This document shows positions 58,444 to 64,000 of a stretch of DNA of 64,000 bases, one piece after another; position 1 is the stretch's first letter, and every line of letters starts with the position of its first letter. Where the stretch lies: contig NZ_JAVFCB010000012.1 of the NCBI RefSeq assembly GCF_030865425.1, forward strand, positions 33,423 to 97,422. Reading direction: 5' to 3'. Position numbers and translations under genes: made by a program. The notes under the pieces were generated by a model. The model was given only the letters and a program-made list of their open reading frames with translations, did not search any database and had not been told where the DNA came from. The stretch is from Microbacterium capsulatum (lineage in GTDB: Bacteria > Actinomycetota > Actinomycetes > Actinomycetales > Microbacteriaceae).

Positions 58444-59319
58444 ATGGTGACCGCCGCCAGCCCTGACGTCCTCGCCGCCGACACCGCGATGGGTGCGGTG
58501 ACGCTGTTCGTCGCCGACCTCGACGCGATGACCGCGTACTACCGCGACGCGGTGACGCTGCGGGTGCTGTCCGCCGAGGGCGACCGCGTGACGCTCGGCC
58601 GCGGCACGACGCCGGTCGTGATCCTGCAGCACAGCCCTGAGCTGCGGCACGCCGCGCCCCGATCGGCAGGACTCTTCCATACGGCGATCCTGTTCGAGAC
58701 GCAGACGGCGCTCGCGGCCGCGCTGTACTCCGTCGCCCAGCATGCGCCGGGGACGTTCACGGGCAGCGCGGACCACCTGGTCAGCCAGGCGTTCTACTTC
58801 ACCGACCCCGAGGGCAACGGCGTCGAGCTGTACTGGGACCGCAACCGCACCGAGTGGAGCTGGACGCACGGCCGGATCGAGATGGACACGCTGTTCCTCG
58901 ACCCGAACGCGTTCCTCCGCGAGCACCTCACCGAGTCCGCGACGGCGGAGCCGGTGATCGGCGGCGCGGTCGTCGGCCACGTGCACCTCTCCGTCGGCGA
59001 TGTGGAGTCGGCCCGGGAGTTCTACGTGCGCCGGCTCGGCTTCGAGACCACGGCCGAGCTCGGCGGATCCGCCCTGTTCGTGAGCGCCGGCGGCTACCAC
59101 CACCACATGGCGATGAACACCTGGAACAGCGCGGGCGCCGGCCGCCGCAGCCCGGCACTGGGGCTCGGGCGGGTGGACATCGTGCTGCCCTCGTCGGACG
59201 ACCTCGGATCGGTCGCCGAGCGGATGGCGCACTTCGGGGTCGGCGTCCGCGACGACGGCCGCACGCTCGCGTTCGAGGATCCCTGGGCGAACGCGATCCG
59301 GCTCACCGCGGCGGGCTGA
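58444..59319 (+). CDS. VOC-family protein with two glyoxalase-like domains
   Basis: A 291-residue protein with two VOC domains, residues about 15-135 and 175-290. First domain ends ...FYFTDPEGNGVELYWDR with His in LFHTAIL and Glu (GVELYW) as metal ligands; second begins HVHLSVGDVESAREFYVRRLGF with HHHMAMN and a final FEDPWANAIRL that lacks the Glu ligand. This is the CatE-like (catechol 2,3-dioxygenase-related) arrangement. Its stop codon is inside the first unit of a tandem repeat. Confidence 0.9.
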   Translation: MVTAASPDVLAADTAMGAVTLFVADLDAMTAYYRDAVTLRVLSAEGDRVTLGRGTTPVVILQHSPELRHAAPRSAGLFHTAILFETQTALAAALYSVAQHAPGTFTGSADHLVSQAFYFTDPEGNGVELYWDRNRTEWSWTHGRIEMDTLFLDPNAFLREHLTESATAEPVIGGAVVGHVHLSVGDVESAREFYVRRLGFETTAELGGSALFVSAGGYHHHMAMNTWNSAGAGRRSPALGLGRVDIVLPSSDDLGSVAERMAHFGVGVRDDGRTLAFEDPWANAIRLTAAG

Positions 59320-59415
59320 GCGGCGGCGCGGGCTGAGCGGCGGCGCGGGCCGAGCGGCGGCGCGGGCTGAGCGGACGCGCGGGCTGAGCGGCGGCGCGAG
59401 CTGAGCGGACGGGCC
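59314..59415 (+). repeat. six tandem 17-base units
   Basis: Unit GGCTGAGCGGCGGCGCG repeated at 59314, 59331, 59348, 59365, 59382 and 59399, with one or a few changes in copies 3, 4 and 6. The first unit contains the TGA of the VOC gene, so the array appears to have grown from the gene's 3' end. Confidence 0.85.
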
Positions 59416-59448
59416 GCCGGGCAGCCGGATCCTGATCGCGTCCAACGG

Positions 59449-59862
59449 AGGAGATGGATTTCGCGTTTCCGGATCCGTCGGAAGCAGCGCTTTCCATCTT
59501 CGAGCAGTCGCCCAGGCCGTGGGGAGATGGATTTCGTCGCCCCGGCTGGATCGGGAGCACCGTTTCCATCTTTGGGCGAGGGCCCTGGGCGATGGGGAGA
59601 TGGCTATGGCACCCCGAGGCGGCGCGAAGCGACGTTTCCATCTTCGAGCGATCACCCAGCTCTGGGGAGATGGATTTCGTGGCTGCGGCCACCCGGGAAG
59701 CGACGTTTTCCATCTTTGGGTGATGACCCGGGCGCTGGAGAGATGGAATTCGCTTCCGCGGACACCCGGGAAGCAGCGTTTTCCATCTTCGAGTGATGAC
59801 CCGGGGCGATGGGGATGGATTCCGCCGCCCCGGCTGGACCGCGAGCGACGTTTTCCATCTCT
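59449..59862. repeat. six tandem 70-73-base units each with an inverted repeat
   Basis: Units begin with GGGGAGATGGATTTCG (GATGG at 59453, 59526, 59599, 59669, 59742 and 59814) and contain, about 30-35 bases later, a complementary CGTTTTCCATCTTCG. Each can form a hairpin (GATGGA with TCCATC). Between the arms sequences vary. No coding sense is seen in any frame. Confidence 0.85.
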
Positions 59863-59919
59863 GACGGCGGACCGCCCGGGATCTGCCGAGCCGCATGACG
59901 CTCGCGCACCGCCCGTGCT

Positions 59920-59999
59920 CGGCCGAGCCACGCCGCTCTCGGCCGAGCCACGCCGCGATCAGCCGAGCCATCCCGCGCTCGGCCGAGCCGCATGGCGCT
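59920..59999. repeat. four tandem 20-base units
   Basis: Units CGGCCGAGCCACGCCGCTCT at 59920, 59940, 59960 and 59980 with substitutions. The motif CAGCCGAGCCG also occurs at the very end of the following DUF2264 gene (its TGA is at 60013-60015 on the minus strand), so this array too seems derived from a gene end. Confidence 0.8.
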
Positions 60000-60012
60000 C
60001 GCGCCGCCCGCC

Positions 60013-62001
60013 TCAGCCGAGCCGCACCGTGCTCACGGCGCCGTCGGGCCACGTCGTCTCGAGCACGACGGTGCCGTCGCCCGTCGGAAGCGCGACCGCC
60101 GACGGGGCCGGCTCGCTCCCCCGGCCGAGCCGGACCGCGGCGATGACGACATCTCCCACCGCCACCGCGTCGAACTCGAGCCGAGGGATCGACGTCGTCT
60201 CGCCGATCGGCGACGTGCCCGACTCCGTGTGCGCCGAGGCCGCCGCCGCCCCCGACAGCGCCCGCAGCTCGGAGCGGAGGCCGTCGAGGTCCAGCACGAC
60301 GCCGCCCCCCACGACGCCGCCCCCCGCGAGATCGGCCGCCGCAGCCTCGGCCCCGGTCAGCGGCCAGCCGCTCACCCGCAGCCGGACCGGATCCTCCGAC
60401 ACGCCTTCGCGCGGGAGCCGCAGCGTGGCGCGCACCTCCCACGCGCCGCGGACGACCGAGGCCGTCGCGAGGCGCGGGCCGTCCGTCACGAGACCCTCCC
60501 GACCGGATCCGTGATCGTAGGCGGGGCCGCCGATACTCGAGTCGACCCAGTGCGCGTCGGCGGTCGAGGTCGCGAACGCCGCGGTGCCGTCGTCGCCGAT
60601 CGCGCCGCGCGCGAATCCGGTGCGGTGCGTCGACCTCCCCTGCGCGTCGAGCGCGCCGACCATGTTGTCGGCCGGGTCGTCGATCGTGGCCCCCGTCGCC
60701 GGCGGCAGTGTCGCCGACGAGTAGCCGAACCGGGCGTACAGGGTCGAGTCGCCCGTGCGGTCGCCCTCGACGGCGTGGTCCGCTCCGTGGTTGAACACCC
60801 GCACGATGCCGTCCGAGGCGGTGCCGCTGACCAGCCAGCCCGCGGGCCTGATCACCCGGCGCACGTCGCCGCGCTCGACCGGCAGCGGCTCCTCCACGGC
60901 CGTCCACGCCTCGTGATCGGCGGGAAGCAGCAAGCCGAGAAAGCCCTTCGACGCCCAGTACGGGGATCCCGCGCCGGAGTACGTCTGCGCCATCGCCGGC
61001 CACTCGCCGTACAGGCCGACCGAGAGCAGCCCGCGGGCGTCGATCGCACCTCGGTCGAGGAACGCGCGGAGGGATCCGGACGCCGCCCGGCGCAGCGTCC
61101 CGGGCGAGAGCCGGGAGGCGCCGGTCATCGCGCCCATCCAGAACGGCGCGGCGGTCGCGAACCGGTAGATGAGGCTGCGGCCCTGCAGCACGGGCAGGCC
61201 GTCCGCACCGACGAGGGCGGCGTAGTCGTCGAGGAAGTCGGCGAGCCGGCCGCGGAACACGGGCGCGAGCGCGCCGGATCCGAACGTCTCGGCGCCCTCC
61301 GATCCGGCCCAGAGCAGCGGGTAGAGGTGCATCGCCCAGCCGCAGTAGTAGTCGTAGTTGCGGAACGCGCCGTCGGCGTACCAGCCGTCGGTCTGGTAGT
61401 AGTCCTCGATCCGGGCGAGATCGGCGGCGACCCGTGCGGGGTCGTGCGGACCACCGACCGAGGCGAGGAAGGTCTCCACCGTGATCCGGAACCACAGCCA
61501 GTTGTTGTCCGGGTAGCGGCTCGGCGGGCTCAGCGCGAGCCAGTCCACGATCCGCTGCTGCGCGGCGGCGTCGAGCGTGTCCCAGAGCCAGGGCCGGGTG
61601 AGCTGCAGCCCGAGCGCGATCGAAGCGGCCTCGACCTGCACCTGCGGCTGCTCGTCGGGCCGCAGCCAGCGCTCCGGGTTCGCCGGATCCGTGCCCGCGA
61701 CCAGGCCGTCGCGGTACCAGTCGGTGAAGCCGAGCGGATCCGTCCCGTGCTCGCCCCCGGTGCGGAACGCGTACAGCAGGAAGGAGCGCGCGAACGCCTC
61801 CAGCCCGTCGCTGGAGGCGCCGCTGCTGCTCACGGTGCCGGGCAGCCGCACCTGGCTCCGCGTGGGCGTGAAGAAGGGTTTCAGCGACAGCAGCAGGTGG
61901 TCGGCGACGGCGGCCCAATGCTCGCGCGTCCAGCCCGTGTGCGGTGAGCGCACCCTGTCCTCAGGCGGCAGGAGGAGGCGGGCGGGGTCGAACACGGTCA
62001 C
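60013..62001 (-). CDS. DUF2264 domain protein, possible glycan-active enzyme
   Basis: A 662-residue protein. DUF2264 region about 20-380: TREHWAAVADHLL, LPGTVSSSGASSDGLEAFARSFLLYAF, DPANPERWLRPDEQPQVQVEAASIAL, DNNWLWFRITVETFLAS and YYQTDGWYADGAFRNYDYYCGWAMHLYPLLW, an (alpha/alpha) toroid-like layout. The C-terminal half is beta-rich, as in polysaccharide lyases. GTG 62001 is chosen because GAGGAG precedes it. It follows the rhamnulose-phosphate aldolase fusion, suggesting action on rhamnose-containing glycans. Confidence 0.82.
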   Translation of the reverse strand: MTVFDPARLLLPPEDRVRSPHTGWTREHWAAVADHLLLSLKPFFTPTRSQVRLPGTVSSSGASSDGLEAFARSFLLYAFRTGGEHGTDPLGFTDWYRDGLVAGTDPANPERWLRPDEQPQVQVEAASIALGLQLTRPWLWDTLDAAAQQRIVDWLALSPPSRYPDNNWLWFRITVETFLASVGGPHDPARVAADLARIEDYYQTDGWYADGAFRNYDYYCGWAMHLYPLLWAGSEGAETFGSGALAPVFRGRLADFLDDYAALVGADGLPVLQGRSLIYRFATAAPFWMGAMTGASRLSPGTLRRAASGSLRAFLDRGAIDARGLLSVGLYGEWPAMAQTYSGAGSPYWASKGFLGLLLPADHEAWTAVEEPLPVERGDVRRVIRPAGWLVSGTASDGIVRVFNHGADHAVEGDRTGDSTLYARFGYSSATLPPATGATIDDPADNMVGALDAQGRSTHRTGFARGAIGDDGTAAFATSTADAHWVDSSIGGPAYDHGSGREGLVTDGPRLATASVVRGAWEVRATLRLPREGVSEDPVRLRVSGWPLTGAEAAAADLAGGGVVGGGVVLDLDGLRSELRALSGAAAASAHTESGTSPIGETTSIPRLEFDAVAVGDVVIAAVRLGRGSEPAPSAVALPTGDGTVVLETTWPDGAVSTVRLG

Positions 62002-62060
62002 GGGATCTCCTCTGCGGCGAGTCGGCGGCTCGCCTCTCCGGGCGGTCGCACAGAGCCAGG

Positions 62061-62084
62061 GTATACGCTTTCCCGCATGCGGGA
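62061..62084 (-). promoter_or_regulatory. operator and -10 of the DUF2264 gene
   Basis: TCCCGCATGCGGGA (62071-62084) is a perfect 14-base palindrome; on the minus strand GTATAC (62066-62061) follows it as a likely -10, so the palindrome sits in the -35/spacer region, where a LacI- or DeoR-type repressor would block transcription. Confidence 0.55.
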
Positions 62085-62144
62085 GAAGGGATCGCGGACC
62101 GATCTGCGGCCCGCTCGCTCTCTGCTCGCCAGGGCGCGACGAAT

Positions 62145-62177
62145 GCCGATGCCCCGCGGAGACCGCGGGGCATCGGC
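62145..62177 (-). terminator. terminator after the aldolase/dehydrogenase gene
   Basis: GCCGATGCCCCGCGG (62145-62159) and exact complement (62163-62177) with a three-base loop, 23 bases past the stop on the minus strand. Confidence 0.85.
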
Positions 62178-62200
62178 GTTGGTCGTCGTGCGGTGGATCG

Positions 62201-64000
62201 TCAGCGCACGAACGCGGCGGCGACGCCGGAGTCGACGGGGATGTGCAGGCCCGTGGTGCGGCTGAGTTCGGGGCCGGTGAGCACGTAGACCGCATCGGCG
62301 ACGTTCTCCGGGACGACCTCGCGTTTGAGGAGGGTGCGGTTCGCGTAGTACTGGCCGAGGTCTTCCTCGGCGACGCCGTAGGTCGCGGCACGGTTGGCCC
62401 CCCAACCGGAGGCGAAGATCCCGGATCCGCGCACGACGCCGTCGGGGTTGATGCCGTTCACGCGCACGCCGTGTTCGCCGAGTTCGACGGCGAGCAGGCG
62501 CACCTGGTGGGCCTGGTCGGCCTTGGTGGCGGAGTAGGCGATGTTGTTGGGGCCGGCGAAGACGCTGTTCTTGGAGGAGATGTAGATGATGTCTCCGCCG
62601 AGCTTCTGGTCGATGAGGATGCGTGCTGCGGCCTTGGATACGAGGAAGGATCCCTTCGCCATCACGTCGTGCTGCAGGTCCCAGTCCTTCTCCGTGGTCT
62701 CCAGGAGCGGTTTGGACAGTGACAGGCCGGCGTTGTTGACGATCAGGTCGACGCCGCCGAACGCGAGCATGGCGTCGTTCAGCGCGGCCTGCACCTGGGC
62801 GGCGTCGGCGACGTTCGCGGCCACGCCGATCGCGACGTCGGTGCCGCCGAGTTCCGCCGCCGCGGCGCGGGCCTTGTCCAGGTCCAGGTCGGCGACCACG
62901 ACGCACGCCCCTTCGGCGGCGAGCCGGGTGGCGATGGCTTTGCCGATGCCGCTCGCGGCGCCCGTGACGAACGCGATCCGTCCCTGGTGGCTCGCAGGCC
63001 GCGGCATCCGCTGCAGCTTGGCTTCCTCGAGTGCCCAGTACTCGATGCGGAACTTTTCGGCGTCGGAGATCGGCGCGTAGGTCGACAGGGCCTCGGCGCC
63101 GCGCATCACGTTGATCGCGTTGACGTAGAACTCGCCCGCGACACGCGCGGTCTGCTTGTTCGCACCGTAGGAGAACATGCCGACACCGGGGACGAGCACG
63201 ATGAGCGGGTCGGCGCCGCGGATTGCGGGGCTGTCGGCGGTCGCGTGCGCGTCGTAGTAGGCCTGGTAGTCGGTCCGATACGAGGAGTGCAGCTCGTGCA
63301 GGCGCGCGATCTGCTCCTCGGCGGTGGCGGTCGCGGGCAGGTCGAGGATCAGCGGCTTGACTTTGGTGCGCAGGAAATGGTCGGGGCAGGACGTGCCCAG
63401 GGCGGCGAGCGCCGGCGCCTTCGTCGACGCGAGGAAGTCGAGCACGACGTCCGCGTCGGTGAAATGGCCGACCATGGGCCTCTCGGTCGAAGCGATCCCG
63501 CGGATCGTGGCCGCGAGGGCGGCTGCGCGCTCCCGCCGCTCGGCCCCGGGGAGCGCCTCGAACCCTGCGCGGACGCCACCGAACGGGTCCGTCTTGCCGT
63601 GCTCGGCGATGTGGGCGGCGGCGGTCTCGATGATCCACAGCGAGTTCGCCTCCGCCTCCTCGGACGTGTCGCCCCACGCGGTGATCCCGTGCCCGCCCAG
63701 GATGCAGCCCACCGCGTCGGGGTTCTCCGCCTTGATCGCGGCGATGTCGAGACCCAGCTGGAACCCCGGGCGCCGCCACGGCACCCACACGACCTTGCCA
63801 CCGAAGATCCGGGCCGTGAGCGCCTCGCCGTCGGCGGCGGTCGCGATCGCGATGCCACTGTCGGGGTGCAGGTGATCGACGTGTGCGGCGTCGACGAGGC
63901 CGTGCATCGCCGTGTCGATCGACGGGGCGGCCCCGCCCTTGCCGTGCAGGCAGTAGTCGAACGCGGCGACCATCTCGTCCTCGCGGTCGAGACCCGGGTA
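62201..64000 (-). CDS. bifunctional rhamnulose-1-phosphate aldolase/short-chain dehydrogenase, N terminus outside window
   Basis: The frame runs off the window end. The visible 599 residues start in the class II aldolase domain (DHLHPDSGIAIATA, CILGGHGITAWGDT with zinc-site His residues) and continue into an SDR domain: VTGAASGIG, NNAGLS, catalytic ISSKNS ... AYSATK, ending VDSGVAAAFVR. This is the RhaE-type fusion (aldolase plus lactaldehyde dehydrogenase) of L-rhamnose breakdown in many actinobacteria. A strong terminator follows; the DUF2264 gene has its own promoter. Confidence 0.93.
   Translation of the reverse strand, partial: YPGLDREDEMVAAFDYCLHGKGGAAPSIDTAMHGLVDAAHVDHLHPDSGIAIATAADGEALTARIFGGKVVWVPWRRPGFQLGLDIAAIKAENPDAVGCILGGHGITAWGDTSEEAEANSLWIIETAAAHIAEHGKTDPFGGVRAGFEALPGAERRERAAALAATIRGIASTERPMVGHFTDADVVLDFLASTKAPALAALGTSCPDHFLRTKVKPLILDLPATATAEEQIARLHELHSSYRTDYQAYYDAHATADSPAIRGADPLIVLVPGVGMFSYGANKQTARVAGEFYVNAINVMRGAEALSTYAPISDAEKFRIEYWALEEAKLQRMPRPASHQGRIAFVTGAASGIGKAIATRLAAEGACVVVADLDLDKARAAAAELGGTDVAIGVAANVADAAQVQAALNDAMLAFGGVDLIVNNAGLSLSKPLLETTEKDWDLQHDVMAKGSFLVSKAAARILIDQKLGGDIIYISSKNSVFAGPNNIAYSATKADQAHQVRLLAVELGEHGVRVNGINPDGVVRGSGIFASGWGANRAATYGVAEEDLGQYYANRTLLKREVVPENVADAVYVLTGPELSRTTGLHIPVDSGVAAAFVR

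Noticed and set aside
59449..59862. CRISPR array
   Set aside because: Repeats are imperfect, 70-73 bases apart, with variable parts that resemble one another, and no cas gene is present.

Overview
The window is very GC-rich (about 70 %), densely coded actinobacterial DNA. Two DUF222/HNH nuclease genes, three copies of a small domain that I know mainly from Microbacteriaceae, an ECF41 sigma factor with its partner gene, and many leaderless promoters (TAnnnT box, six bases, ATG) point to Microbacteriaceae, most likely a Microbacterium-like chromosome. No phage, plasmid or complete insertion sequence is visible. One tRNA gene, tRNA-Arg(ACG), is present.

Layout. 1-8.9 kb: SDR end, Ogt, an ECF41 sigma module with an AhpD-like partner, a KmtR-like nickel/cobalt sensor with a His-rich CDF exporter, a TehA/TDT channel, a first DUF222/HNH gene, a zinc alcohol dehydrogenase and two small proteins. 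8.9-15.5 kb: an MMPL relic, a diverged AtzD-family ring-opening amidohydrolase, small stress and membrane proteins, an SDR without its catalytic Tyr/Lys, three paralogous small proteins around an AraC regulator, and a candidate small RNA. 15.5-27 kb: MarR, a second DUF222/HNH gene, an ABC-2 exporter with TetR, then a leftward run in which two glycosyltransferases, a two-component system and L-serine dehydratase are joined by 4-base overlaps.

27-48.6 kb is the most distinctive part. Twelve genes run leftward from 43.9 to 27.1 kb: two HyuA/HyuB pairs, a ribose-type ABC importer (lipoprotein, ATPase, permease), an ATPase-like HyuA homologue without nucleotide-binding motifs that overlaps a DUF917 thiohydantoin-desulfurase-type gene, a PucR-type regulator, an ABM-like protein and an amidohydrolase. 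Divergent from it are RidA, a short M17 peptidase and a class V PLP enzyme; a HutD-like protein and an Amt ammonium transporter follow. Together they read as a system that imports a nitrogen (perhaps sulfur) heterocycle, opens the ring, detoxifies reactive imines and recovers amino acid, ammonia and possibly sulfur. The substrate cannot be read from sequence.

48.7-64 kb: MFS exporter divergent from LysR with nested palindromes; a lower-GC patch beside tRNA-Arg; a gluconate locus (GntP, GntK, two GntR-type regulators); an alpha/beta hydrolase; a two-domain VOC protein; a 700-base convergent gap filled by three different tandem repeat arrays; then a DUF2264 protein and the end of a rhamnulose-phosphate aldolase/dehydrogenase fusion, which suggests use of rhamnose-containing polysaccharides.
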